This document shows, in pieces, positions 54,037-62,776 of a stretch of DNA of 64,000 nucleotides. A model generated the notes under the pieces. That model worked only from the letters and a program-made list of their open reading frames with translations. It was not told the origin of the DNA and did not search any database. The position numbers and the translations under genes were made by a program. The DNA is from Rhodococcus oxybenzonivorans (lineage in GTDB: Bacteria > Actinomycetota > Actinomycetes > Mycobacteriales > Mycobacteriaceae): NCBI RefSeq assembly GCF_003130705.1, contig NZ_CP021354.1, positions 1,488,001-1,552,000 of the forward strand, given 5' to 3'. Numbering within the stretch: the first letter of the stretch is position 1; each line of letters begins with the position of its first letter.

Positions 54037-54293
54037 TACTTGTCACTCACTCGGAAGCGGGCCACCGACACGGAACCGATGAAGCCGACCAGCGACAGGG
54101 CGACGATGGCAGGGACGATCGTGGTGTCGCCGGTGTAGGCGGCCCACACCGCGAGACCACACATGGCGAGGGCGATCAGGGTGTCGAGGGCGACGAGGCG
54201 GTCCAGTGAGTTGGGCCCGTCGAGGAGCCGAAAGGTGGTCAGCACGCCGGCGATCACCAGAACGATCCCGGATATGACGGAGACGACTGTCAT
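54036..54293 (-). CDS. mnhF: Mrp antiporter subunit F
   Basis: 85 aa, three membrane helices. FRLLDGPNSLDRLVALDTLI is the diagnostic MrpF/MnhF segment. ATG 54293 overlaps the mnhE stop by 4 nt (ATGA). Small structural subunit needed for antiporter complex assembly. Confidence 0.92.
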   Translation of the reverse strand: MTVVSVISGIVLVIAGVLTTFRLLDGPNSLDRLVALDTLIALAMCGLAVWAAYTGDTTIVPAIVALSLVGFIGSVSVARFRVSDK

Positions 54294-54862
54294 GTGGTGC
54301 CCTTCTGAGTGGGGTCCTCGTACTGCTCGTCGCCGAAGTGCCAGGCACTCGGCTTCCATTCGGAGTCGCGCTCGAAGGCGGCGATGAACAAGCGTTCCAG
54401 TTGCGCGACCGTGCGGTAGAACTGGCCGACCGCCTTCGCCGAACCCATGTCGAGTACATGGACGTACACGATTCGTCGAACCTGATCGATCTCGAGCACC
54501 ATGGTTCCCGGGATGAGATTCAGGACGTCGATGAACAGGGTGAGGACCAGATCCGATTTGATTCCGAGTTGGTACCGCAGAACGCCGGTGACCGGTGGTG
54601 GACCGGGGCGTACCGCCAGCCAGGCGATCTGCAGGCTCGATTCGAGCGAGTAGTACACGAATTTCCATGCCAGCCGGAGGAGCGACAGGACGTGCACGCG
54701 CCCCTGGACCGGCACCCCCGGCAGGGGCATGAGGACCATGATCAGCACACCGACCGCGACTCCTCCGACCACATTGGCGATGCTGAGGTTTCCCCACAGG
54801 AGAATCCATACGGCCGTCAACCAGACCAGTGCGCTGAGTTGGAGAAATCTCTCGCGTTTCAT
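54290..54862 (-). CDS. mnhE: Mrp antiporter subunit E
   Basis: 190 aa. Two N-terminal membrane helices followed by a cytosolic domain; characteristic stretches are NVVGGVAVGVLIMVLMPLPG, NLIPGTMVLEID and VYVHVLDMGSA. The C-terminal tail (FERDSEWKPSAWHFGDEQYE) is longer than in many homologues. Overlaps its neighbours on both sides by 4 nt. Confidence 0.9.
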   Translation of the reverse strand: MKRERFLQLSALVWLTAVWILLWGNLSIANVVGGVAVGVLIMVLMPLPGVPVQGRVHVLSLLRLAWKFVYYSLESSLQIAWLAVRPGPPPVTGVLRYQLGIKSDLVLTLFIDVLNLIPGTMVLEIDQVRRIVYVHVLDMGSAKAVGQFYRTVAQLERLFIAAFERDSEWKPSAWHFGDEQYEDPTQKGTT

Positions 54863-56481
54863 CGCGGCGCCTCCTGCGCTTCGGCCCCGCTGCGATCGCC
54901 CAGGACGGCGGTGATGTAGATCGAGCGGTCCTGCAGGTCGGTGGCAGCACGGTCGCTGATCGAGATGATCTGCCCGGCGAAGACCGTCATGGCCAGGCCG
55001 ACCCCGACGAGCGCGACCGTGGGTAGCAACATCATCGCGGGTATGCGCCCCACGTCGGCGCGATCGTCGAACGGGATGTCGGCCTCGGACTCGTCGATCA
55101 GTGCCGACGGGCTGACGTCGGCGAGGTCACCTTCCGGGGCGTCGGCGCGGGCCCGCCAGAACGCCTTGGTCCAGACGCGGGCCACCACGTACAGGGTGAG
55201 CAGGCTGGTGAGGGTACCGCCGCCGACGAGGACCCAGGCCAGCACCCCGGCGTCTGCGGAACCCGCTTGCAGCAGGGCTACTTTGCCGATGAACCCGGAG
55301 AACGGCGGGATGCCCCCGAGGTTCAACGCAGGGACGAGGAAGACGATGGCCAGGACGGGGCTGGCGGCGGCGAGCCCGCCGAGCCGGCGCAGCGACGACG
55401 ACCCGGCCTGTCGTTCGATGAGACCGACGACGAGGAACAGCGTGGTCTGCACGAGAATGTGGTGCGCCACGTAGTAGATGGCACCCGAAAGCCCCGACTG
55501 CGTGGACAGCGCGATACCGAACACCATGTAGCCGATGTGACTGACCAGGGTGAAGGACAGCAGGCGTTTGATGTCGCTCTGCGCGATCGCACCGAAGATG
55601 CCGACGAGCATCGTCAGCAGGCCGCACACCATCAGAACGTTGTCGAGTTCGCCCTCCGGGAACAGCAGCGTGTGCGCGCGGATGATCGCGTACACGCCCA
55701 CCTTGGTGAGCAGACCCGCGAAGACGGCTGTGACCGGTGCCGGCGCCGTCGGGTAGGAGTCGGGGAGCCACGTCGATAGAGGGAAGACCGCGGCCTTGAT
55801 CCCGAACGCCACGAGCAGGACACCGAAGATGGCGGTGCGCGTGCCCGACGGGATGCCGTCGAGCCGGGTGGCCATGTCGGCGAGGTTGAGGGTGCCGGTG
55901 GCCGCGTAGGCGAAGGAAATGCCGGCCAGGAAGATCAGCGACGACACCATCGACACCATCACGTAGGACACGCCGGCGCGGACCCGCTCGGCGCTCGCTC
56001 CCAAAGTCAGTAGGACGAAGCTGGCCGCGAGCAACACCTCGAAACCGACATACAGGTTGAACAGGTCGCCGGCGAGGAAGGCGTTGGATATTCCTGCGGT
56101 GAGGGCTAGGTACGTGGGCAGGAAGATCGAGACGGGCTGGTCTTCACTTCCGTCGCGGATGCCCTGACCGACCGCGTATGCCATGACGGCCAGCAGCACG
56201 ATCGAAGAGACGACGAGCATCATCGCGGACAAACGGTCGACGACGAGGGTGATGCCGATGGGGGAGTCCCAGCCGCCCACTTGAATTGCCGTCGTGCCGT
56301 CGCGGTCCGCGAGGTACAGGAGCAGTGCGGACACGACCAGCACGGCGATCAGTGCGGTCAGGGTGATCACCCGCTGGGCCCGGGGACGCCGGCCGAGTAC
56401 CAGGGTCGCGGCGGCGGCGAGCATGGGCACGAGAACCGGCAGCGGCGCGAGTGTGGTGACGAGGTGCGGGGACAGGGTCAC
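54859..56481 (-). CDS. mnhD: Mrp antiporter subunit D
   Basis: 540 aa, about fourteen membrane helices. Homologous to complex I subunits NuoM/N: GDLFNLYVGFEVLLAASFVL has the key Glu of the proton path, and AAVFPLSTWLPDSYPTAPAP has the conserved Lys region, as do LLSFTLVSHIGYMVFG and LGGIPPFSGFIGKVALLQAG. One of the two main ion-translocating subunits. A hydrophilic loop (about residues 440-480) before the last helix is acidic. Translationally coupled to mnhC and mnhE. Confidence 0.95.
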   Translation of the reverse strand: MTLSPHLVTTLAPLPVLVPMLAAAATLVLGRRPRAQRVITLTALIAVLVVSALLLYLADRDGTTAIQVGGWDSPIGITLVVDRLSAMMLVVSSIVLLAVMAYAVGQGIRDGSEDQPVSIFLPTYLALTAGISNAFLAGDLFNLYVGFEVLLAASFVLLTLGASAERVRAGVSYVMVSMVSSLIFLAGISFAYAATGTLNLADMATRLDGIPSGTRTAIFGVLLVAFGIKAAVFPLSTWLPDSYPTAPAPVTAVFAGLLTKVGVYAIIRAHTLLFPEGELDNVLMVCGLLTMLVGIFGAIAQSDIKRLLSFTLVSHIGYMVFGIALSTQSGLSGAIYYVAHHILVQTTLFLVVGLIERQAGSSSLRRLGGLAAASPVLAIVFLVPALNLGGIPPFSGFIGKVALLQAGSADAGVLAWVLVGGGTLTSLLTLYVVARVWTKAFWRARADAPEGDLADVSPSALIDESEADIPFDDRADVGRIPAMMLLPTVALVGVGLAMTVFAGQIISISDRAATDLQDRSIYITAVLGDRSGAEAQEAPR

Positions 56482-57044
56482 GGCTTCTTTCCGATCGTGG
56501 CCTTATCGTCTTCGTCGTCATCGAAATCGCCGGTGTGCAGCTCTTCGTAACCCTCGAGGTCTTCGAGGTTCCGTAGTTCTTCCAAGGGGATGGGATTACC
56601 GTTCCGGTCGAAGGCGTCACCGGTGAAACTGGGCTCGCCGGTGACGGGGTCGTCGGAGCGGTCGCGGTCGGGAGCTTCCGAGGGCGATCGCCGCAGCAGG
56701 ACCCGGGTGTCCTCGGGATCGTTCTCGACGAGGTCGGCGGTGGTGATCTTGAACGACCGGTACGCGAGAGCCAGGACGAAGGCCGCAATGCCCATGGTGA
56801 TGACGATCGCGGTGAGCACCATGGCCTGCGCGAGGGGATCGGCCATCGACTCGTGGATGGAGTCACGGCCCACGATCGGTGGATTGCCGTCCGAGCCACC
56901 CGACGTGAGGATCAGAAGATTGATCCCGTTCCCGAACAGCAGCAGTCCCAGGAGCATGCGCGTGATGCTGCGCTCGATGAGCAGGTAGACGCCTGCCGAC
57001 ACCAGGACGCCGATGATGACGAGGAATCCGATGTTTGCGCTCAT
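56478..57044 (-). CDS. mnhC: Mrp antiporter subunit C with acidic tail
   Basis: 188 aa. The first ~95 residues are a NuoK-like three-helix subunit (MLLGLLLFGNGINLLILTSG; DPLAQAMVLTAIVITMGIAA). Residues about 105-188 form an extra hydrophilic tail rich in Asp/Glu (LVENDPEDTRVLL; HTGDFDDDEDDKAT), roughly 70 residues beyond usual MnhC. Overlaps mnhA and mnhD by 4 nt each. Confidence 0.93.
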   Translation of the reverse strand: MSANIGFLVIIGVLVSAGVYLLIERSITRMLLGLLLFGNGINLLILTSGGSDGNPPIVGRDSIHESMADPLAQAMVLTAIVITMGIAAFVLALAYRSFKITTADLVENDPEDTRVLLRRSPSEAPDRDRSDDPVTGEPSFTGDAFDRNGNPIPLEELRNLEDLEGYEELHTGDFDDDEDDKATIGKKP

Positions 57045-59875
57045 TTCTGGTTCACCTCGATCTGTGCATCGAGACGTGCGCCGAGACTGCGGAGCACGTC
57101 GAGGACGAGACCGACCACGATGAGGTACACACCCAGATCGAAGAACAGTGCGGTGACCAGCTTGATGTGTCCCAGCAGCGGGACCGTCACCTCGAACACT
57201 GCGGACGACAGCACGGGTGCGCCGAGGAACAGCGACACCAGGGCCGTTCCGGCGGCGAGTGTGAGGCCCAGACCGAGAATTTTTCCGGCGTCGATGGGGA
57301 CCGTTTCTCCCAGCTCGTACCGGCCGCCCGCGAGATAGCGCAACACAAGGGCGAGCCCCGCGGTGAGACCGCCGGCGAATCCGCCACCGGGTGTGTTGTG
57401 CCCGGAGAAGAAGAAGTAGACCGACAGCACCATGATCGTCGGGAAGATCAGCCGGGTGGTCACCTCGAGAACCAGCGAACGGTGTCGGGGATCGATGAGA
57501 TCTCCACCGAGCAGCCAGGTCGTCTCCGACTGCGCGGACGCCTGTTCGACGGTGACTGCAGGGGCGTCCGACACGCGGGGCGCGCTACCGAAGCGGCGAT
57601 TGCGGAACACCAGACTCGCGACACCCGTCGCGGCGACGAGTAGAACCGAGATTTCGCCGAGCGTGTCCCAGGCGCGGATGTCGACGAGTAGGACGTTCAC
57701 GACATTCTTGCCGTTTCCGATGTAGTACGCGGCGTCGGGAAGCAACCCATGAATGGGCACCGTGTTGCGGGCGTTGATCGCGTAGGCACCGATCGTGGTG
57801 ATGGTGGCGCCGACCGCGACGGCGAGCAGTGCCCTGGGCAGCTTGAAACCGATCGCCCTGCTCTCGTCGACCTCTGCGGGAAGCTTGCGGAACACCAGCA
57901 CGAAGATCACCAGAGTCAGCGTTTCGACGAGGAACTGGGTGAGCGCCAGGTCCGGGGCGCCGTGCAGCGCGAACAGGACACCGCAGCCATATCCACTGAG
58001 GCCGACGAGGATGACGCTGGCCAGCCGGTTGCGCATCACCGTCGCCGCGAGCGCGGCGGCCACCATCATCAGCCCGATCACGAACTGCACCGGCGAGTCC
58101 CACAGTCGGAGATCGGCGTCGGTGCGGCTGCCGGTGAACAGCAGAACGAGCGGCAGCACGACGAGCGTGGCGAGAATGATCGCCTGGGTCCGGGGGAGCG
58201 AACCGCGCTGAGTGGCACCGGTCAGCCGCATCGACAGGGCGTCCATGAAGCGGAGTGTCGCGTCGTAGATGCGGTCGGCGTTGCCGAGCGGTGGATGTTC
58301 GAACCGCAACCGGATGACCCACCGCTGCGCCACGAACAGGGCGGTGCCGACGGCGAACACGAGCACCGTCAACAGCAGTGCGGTGTTGACGCCGTGCCAG
58401 AGCGCGAGGTGGTAGTCGGAAGCGCCCTCGGCAGGCAGAGTCTGCGAGTACGGAACCAGCAACTTCTCGAGTTGGGGTGACGCCACACCCGCGGCCAGAC
58501 CGAGCATCGAGAGCACCGCGGGCGCGGCCAGGAACATCGGGCCGGGGGCGTGCATCTTCTGCACGGCAACGGTGGGATTCTCGAGCCGCTTGCGCCCGAA
58601 TGCGCCCCACATGAACCGCACGCTGTAGGCGAAGGTCAGGATCGATCCGACCACCACCACGGCCACGGCCACGAGGCGAGCGGGGTCCGCGAGCGCCGTG
58701 GTGCTCAGCAACGAGTCGAAGGCTGCTTCCTTGCCGACGAAACCCAGGAACGGCGGCAGTCCGGCCATGCTGGCCGCGGCAAGGGCCGCAAACACCGTCA
58801 GCGCCGGTGCGCGGGCGCCCAGGTGGCCCAATTTCCGGATGTCCCGGGTGCCGGTGGAGTGGTCGATGATGCCGACCACCATGAACAGCGCCGCCTTGAA
58901 CATCGCGTGGGCGACCACCATGGTCAGCCCCGCCAACATGGCGTCCCGCGTACCCAGACCCACGAGCACCATGAGAAAGCCGAGCTGACTGACGGTGCCG
59001 AACGCGAGGACGAGTTTGAGGTCGAAGGCCCGCAGCGCACGCCACCCCGCCAGCACCATCGTCAGCAGCCCCAGCGTGACGATGGTGAATCGCCACGGGG
59101 CGGCGTCGGCGAAGCCGGGGGACAGCCGGGCCACGAGATAGATGCCGGCCTTCACCATGGCGGCGGCGTGCAGATAGCCGCTGACCGGAGTGGGGGCGGC
59201 CATCGCTCCGGGCAGCCAGAAATGCAACGGGACGATCGCGGATTTCGACAGCGCACCGATGAGGACCAGCACAACGCCGACACCGGCGAGCCAGCCGCGA
59301 GGTGCGACCTCGATCAGTTCCGACAGGTTGTACGTGCCACCGACCTGGCCGAGGATGATGATCCCGACGAGCATGGCCAGTCCACCCGCGGTGGTGACGA
59401 GCAGCGCCTGCGTCGCGGCCCGGCGACTCGAGGCGCGCTCGGCATAATGGCCGACCAGCAGGAACGACAGGACCGTCGTCAGCTCCCAGAAGGTGTACAG
59501 CAACAACATGTTGTCGCTGGCGACAAGCCCGAACATGGCGCCGGCGAACGCCACCATCTGCGCGGCGAAAATACCCAGCCGAGGCTCGTCGTCGGTGAAA
59601 TACCGCGCGCAGTACATCAAGATCAGGGCGCCGATCCCGAGGACGAGCAGCGACATGATGGCGGCCAGGGGATCGAACCAGAAGTCGATGTTCATCGACA
59701 GGCCGGGGATCCACTCGAGTGAGACGGTCTGTACCGTTCCCCAGTGCGCGATCACCCAACCGAGTGATACCAGCGGGACGAGCGCGAGCGGATAGAAAGC
59801 GTTGCGGCCGAACATGCGCACCACCAGCGGAGCCAGAACGGCGGCGACAGCATGGGCGAGCAGAACAGCGAGCAA
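57041..59875 (-). CDS. mnhA: Mrp antiporter subunit A-B fusion
   Basis: 944 aa. The N-terminal ~500 residues are a NuoL-like channel (LYTFWELTTVLSFLLVGHYA; VPLHFWLPGAMAAPTPVSGY; GLPPFLGFVGKEAAFDSLL). Then comes the MrpA C-terminal/MbhE-type part (HGAPDLALTQFLVETLTLVI; IRAWDTLGEISVLLVAATG), and finally a fused MrpB domain (FFFSGHNTPGGGFAGGLTAG; FDLGVYLIVVGLVLDVLRSL). It starts at TTG 59875; no ATG or GTG gives a better start in frame. First gene of mnhAB-C-D-E-F-G, which drives Na+/H+ exchange for pH and salt homeostasis. A palindrome at 59937 lies upstream. Confidence 0.93.
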   Translation of the reverse strand: MLAVLLAHAVAAVLAPLVVRMFGRNAFYPLALVPLVSLGWVIAHWGTVQTVSLEWIPGLSMNIDFWFDPLAAIMSLLVLGIGALILMYCARYFTDDEPRLGIFAAQMVAFAGAMFGLVASDNMLLLYTFWELTTVLSFLLVGHYAERASSRRAATQALLVTTAGGLAMLVGIIILGQVGGTYNLSELIEVAPRGWLAGVGVVLVLIGALSKSAIVPLHFWLPGAMAAPTPVSGYLHAAAMVKAGIYLVARLSPGFADAAPWRFTIVTLGLLTMVLAGWRALRAFDLKLVLAFGTVSQLGFLMVLVGLGTRDAMLAGLTMVVAHAMFKAALFMVVGIIDHSTGTRDIRKLGHLGARAPALTVFAALAAASMAGLPPFLGFVGKEAAFDSLLSTTALADPARLVAVAVVVVGSILTFAYSVRFMWGAFGRKRLENPTVAVQKMHAPGPMFLAAPAVLSMLGLAAGVASPQLEKLLVPYSQTLPAEGASDYHLALWHGVNTALLLTVLVFAVGTALFVAQRWVIRLRFEHPPLGNADRIYDATLRFMDALSMRLTGATQRGSLPRTQAIILATLVVLPLVLLFTGSRTDADLRLWDSPVQFVIGLMMVAAALAATVMRNRLASVILVGLSGYGCGVLFALHGAPDLALTQFLVETLTLVIFVLVFRKLPAEVDESRAIGFKLPRALLAVAVGATITTIGAYAINARNTVPIHGLLPDAAYYIGNGKNVVNVLLVDIRAWDTLGEISVLLVAATGVASLVFRNRRFGSAPRVSDAPAVTVEQASAQSETTWLLGGDLIDPRHRSLVLEVTTRLIFPTIMVLSVYFFFSGHNTPGGGFAGGLTAGLALVLRYLAGGRYELGETVPIDAGKILGLGLTLAAGTALVSLFLGAPVLSSAVFEVTVPLLGHIKLVTALFFDLGVYLIVVGLVLDVLRSLGARLDAQIEVNQK

Positions 59876-59936
59876 AAGGCACTCCGTCGTTGGTCAGCGG
59901 GCGGCGGGGTGTCGGAACGCAACGAACCGAGTCGGT

Positions 59937-59970
59937 GTAGACCGTTCGCGAAGCTAGCGAGTTGGTCTAC
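59937..59970 (-). promoter_or_regulatory. Inverted repeat upstream of the Mrp operon
   Basis: GTAGACC (59937-59943) and GGTCTAC (59964-59970) enclose a second pair TCGC/GCGA (59946-59949, 59957-59960). It lies 61 bp before the mnhA TTG and is the only clear structure in the 213-bp divergent gap to the Nudix gene. It could be an operator or a structured leader. Confidence 0.5.
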
Positions 59971-60088
59971 GACGTACATCTTACTGGTTCCAGGTTTCCG
60001 CCTCGAGTGCCGGCAAACCGGACGAAACGGCGGGCCTGTCACACTGCGTCATTTCATGGCCGCGGCGGGCTGTTCTATCTTGTGAGGC

Positions 60089-60499
60089 GTGCCCGCCGAG
60101 ATCCGAACCGCAGCCCTCGCTCACATCCGCCAGAGGCGGCTTCTGCAGACGAGATCGGTCGGAAAGTCGGCGTTCTACATGGCCGGCGGCAAGATTGATC
60201 CCGGCGAGAACGTCGAAGAGGCGTTGCACCGGGAAATTCGGGAAGAACTCGACGCCGCGATCGTGGACGGCACCCTCGAGCAACTGGGAGTCTTCGAAGC
60301 GCCGGCGTACGGGCATCCCGAAGGCACCGCCCTGCACATGACGTGCTTTCTTGCAGAACTGAGCGCTGAGCCGCGGCCCACAAGCGAGATCGCGGAACTG
60401 CGGTACTTCACGGTCGACGAGTACGCGGCGATGCCCGACGTCGCGCCCGGTTCGATGCTGGTGTTTCGCCGGCTGCAGTCGCTGGGTCTGCTCGACTAG
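60089..60499 (+). CDS. Nudix hydrolase
   Basis: 136 aa, a single compact Nudix domain. The box runs GGKIDPGENVEEALHREIRE then ELDA, with all metal-binding Glu residues; the final Gly of the consensus is Asp. The substrate is not evident from sequence; small stand-alone Nudix proteins of this type act on nucleotides. GTG 60089 chosen. Its TAG stop lies in the palindromic CTAG shared with the converging membrane-protein gene. Confidence 0.85.
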   Translation: MPAEIRTAALAHIRQRRLLQTRSVGKSAFYMAGGKIDPGENVEEALHREIREELDAAIVDGTLEQLGVFEAPAYGHPEGTALHMTCFLAELSAEPRPTSEIAELRYFTVDEYAAMPDVAPGSMLVFRRLQSLGLLD

Positions 60500-61866
60500 G
60501 TGAGCGGTGCGGTCGTTTCCAGCGGTAGGCGACGCGACCGTATCGAGTAGGCGCAGTACGCCACGACGGCCAGCATCGCGATCCCGGCGAGATGGTCCGA
60601 TGCCGCCGAGGCGGGCGAGGGACCGTCGGGGGTGAACGCCGCCACAGCGCTGAGCGGTTCATACGCGCCGGCGTACACGACCCGGCTGCCCGGGATGGTG
60701 GTTGCCGCCACGAAGACGAGCGAGGCGAACGGCAACGCCAGGCCCAGAACGGCGACCGGGGCCGACGCGGGGAGCGCGGCGGCCAGCGCAAAACCCATCC
60801 CGGTGCACAGGACGAGGAGCCGGGCGAGAAGGAGGACGCCGTCACTGCCGAAGTCGGGTTGTATGGCGGTGCTCAGAGGAACGAGGGCGGCGAGCCCGAG
60901 CCCCCAGTACGGTTGTCGCAACGTCGGAGGAACCCGGACCGCGACCGCGATGCCCAGTGCCAACGCTGTGACACCGACGATCAGGACGGCGGAGGCGGGG
61001 GTTGTCACGCGCGGGGTCCGGAGGTCGTCGAGGACGGGCATGGCCGCGGCGGTGACTGCCGTGGCGGCCAACAGGAAATGCCCGTCGGTACGGGGCAGCA
61101 AGCGTGCCGACACCTCGGTGCACACCAGCACCACCACGAGGCAGAAGCCGATGATCAGCCACACCGTCAGCGGTTCACCGAATTCGTGATCGTCGATCCA
61201 CGCACCGAGTAGCCGGTTGAGGAGAGCGAGAGCCAGTGCCGCGGCCAGTGCCGTCTGAAGGGTTCGACGTTCGGGACGCTGCACCCGGAACTGCTTCTGG
61301 GCGAGGGCAGTGCAAACGAGCGCCAGTACCAGCGTCCCGATCAGCAACCACATCGGTGGTTCCCCGATCGCGGACGTACTCCGGCTTGCCGGTTCGAGAT
61401 ACTCGGTGTCACCGCGTGGTAGTCGCGCGACGCTCGCGAGAACGAACGCTCCCGCCACGCCGAGCGTCAGCGTCAGCTGCGGACCCCACCGTCCCCACAC
61501 TGCGGCGACCGCGGCTCCGAGAAGAATCCCCGCGGTTGCGGTCTTCGCGAAGTGCAACGCGATCAGCGTGTCGACACCACTTGCCCCGGCCACCGCCGAG
61601 CGGGTTGCGATCAGGACGAGTGCACACGCCGCGGCGACGATCCACGAGGCGCGGCGTGAGCCCGACCGCTGCAGTCCGGCCACAGCGATCACGGCGAGGA
61701 CGAGGGCAACCACGACACCGGTCGGCTGGCTGCTGAGCCACCGGTCGATCTCGCGATCCGACGCATAGATTGCCCACGCGCGATTGCGGGGATTGGTGAG
61801 AACGAACCCGGCCAGTGCGCCGGAGGCGAGGGCCGCCGCCGCCGACAGGGGTTCGCGGAAGTCCAT
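60496..61866 (-). CDS. Polytopic membrane protein, unknown function
   Basis: 456 aa, not assigned to a family. About twelve hydrophobic segments cover nearly the whole length, with short loops and no cytosolic domain. The N-terminus contains AGFVLTNPRNRAWAIYASDR, and an extracytoplasmic loop follows the second helix pair. ATG 61866 (MDFREPLSAA) chosen; longer frames would run into the divergent PEP-mutase-family gene. The stop codon shares CTAG with the Nudix stop. A transport role is possible, but nothing specific supports it. Confidence 0.75.
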   Translation of the reverse strand: MDFREPLSAAAALASGALAGFVLTNPRNRAWAIYASDREIDRWLSSQPTGVVVALVLAVIAVAGLQRSGSRRASWIVAAACALVLIATRSAVAGASGVDTLIALHFAKTATAGILLGAAVAAVWGRWGPQLTLTLGVAGAFVLASVARLPRGDTEYLEPASRSTSAIGEPPMWLLIGTLVLALVCTALAQKQFRVQRPERRTLQTALAAALALALLNRLLGAWIDDHEFGEPLTVWLIIGFCLVVVLVCTEVSARLLPRTDGHFLLAATAVTAAAMPVLDDLRTPRVTTPASAVLIVGVTALALGIAVAVRVPPTLRQPYWGLGLAALVPLSTAIQPDFGSDGVLLLARLLVLCTGMGFALAAALPASAPVAVLGLALPFASLVFVAATTIPGSRVVYAGAYEPLSAVAAFTPDGPSPASAASDHLAGIAMLAVVAYCAYSIRSRRLPLETTAPLT

Positions 61867-61977
61867 CCACTCACGGTACTCGAGCAGCGAGGAATGGACG
61901 GCACCCACCTCGCGTTGCCAACGAAGGCGTACCGAGAACGACTCCGTCCAACACTTTCCGAGGCGAGGAGCCCACCC

Positions 61978-62730
61978 ATGACGTCGATCCACGAGAAGGC
62001 CACAACGCTGCTGCAGCTGCATCAGCCCGGTAACCCGGTCATCCTGCCGACGGTATGGGATGCGTGGTCCGCGAATCTGGCTGTCTCCGCGGGTTTCCGA
62101 GCACTCACGGTCGGTAGCCATCCGGTGTCGGACTCGATCGGCAAGCCCGACAACGAGGGAATCACCTTCGACGAGCTGCTGCATCGGATCGCCCAGATCA
62201 CCTCCGCCGTCGACCTGCCCATCTCGGTCGACATCGAATCCGGCTATGGGGAGGAACCTGCTCGCCTCATCGACGGCTTGATCGGCGCCGGCGCCGTGGG
62301 GCTGAATATCGAGGACACCGTCCACAGTGAAGGCGGCCGGCTGCGTGAGCCGCAGGAGCACGCCGACTTCGTGGGGAAACTACGCCAGGCCGCCGACGCC
62401 GCAGGCGTGCACGTCGTCGTCAATGCGCGGACCGACCTGTTCGTCAAGAAGGTCGGAGAAGATGCCGATCGCGTCGACCGTGCCATCTCCCGGCTGAAGC
62501 TCGCAGCCGACGCCGGCGCCGACGTCCTGTACCCGGTGGGCCGCCACGACGACGCCACCCAGAAACGTCTCACATCGGAGCTGCCGCTGCCCGTCAACGC
62601 GATCGGCCTGCCCGACCAGGACGACCCGGCATCCTTCGGACCGCTCGGCGTCGCACGCGTGAGCTTCGGTCCGTTCTTCCAAGCTGCCCTCGCGTCGCAC
62701 GCCGCGACGTTGCTCGGCCGCTGGTCCTGA
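61978..62730 (+). CDS. Isocitrate lyase / PEP mutase family protein
   Basis: 250 aa. Alpha/beta-barrel enzyme of the PEP mutase/isocitrate lyase superfamily: LPTVWDAWSANLAVSAGFRA, then VDIESGYGEEPARL carrying the Mg-binding acidic residue, GLNIEDTVH, VNARTDLF and a final beta strand. Members cleave or form C-C or C-P bonds next to carboxylates, such as 2-methylisocitrate or oxaloacetate-type substrates. The catalytic KKCGH-type Cys of true isocitrate lyases is not apparent, so a general C-C lyase is the safest call. ATG 61978 follows GAGGAG; an earlier in-frame start (61894) is less likely. Confidence 0.85.
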   Translation: MTSIHEKATTLLQLHQPGNPVILPTVWDAWSANLAVSAGFRALTVGSHPVSDSIGKPDNEGITFDELLHRIAQITSAVDLPISVDIESGYGEEPARLIDGLIGAGAVGLNIEDTVHSEGGRLREPQEHADFVGKLRQAADAAGVHVVVNARTDLFVKKVGEDADRVDRAISRLKLAADAGADVLYPVGRHDDATQKRLTSELPLPVNAIGLPDQDDPASFGPLGVARVSFGPFFQAALASHAATLLGRWS

Positions 62731-62776
62731 CCTGTGAGTACTTGTTAACCGCGGGCGGTTAAGAAGTACTCACGGG
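62731..62776. terminator. Bidirectional palindrome before the AAA ATPase stop
   Basis: 22-bp arms at 62731-62752 and 62755-62776, built on CTGTGAGTACTTGTTAACC and GGTTAAGAAGTACTCACGG, with two mismatches. The plus-strand gene stops directly before it (62730), and the minus-strand AAA gene's TGA (62772-62770) lies within the right arm. Same family as 43193. Confidence 0.85.

Noticed and set aside
57585..59882. 765-codon alternative minus-strand frame over mnhA
   Set aside because: Arg/Gly-rich out-of-frame translation of a clear Mrp subunit; high-GC shadow frame.
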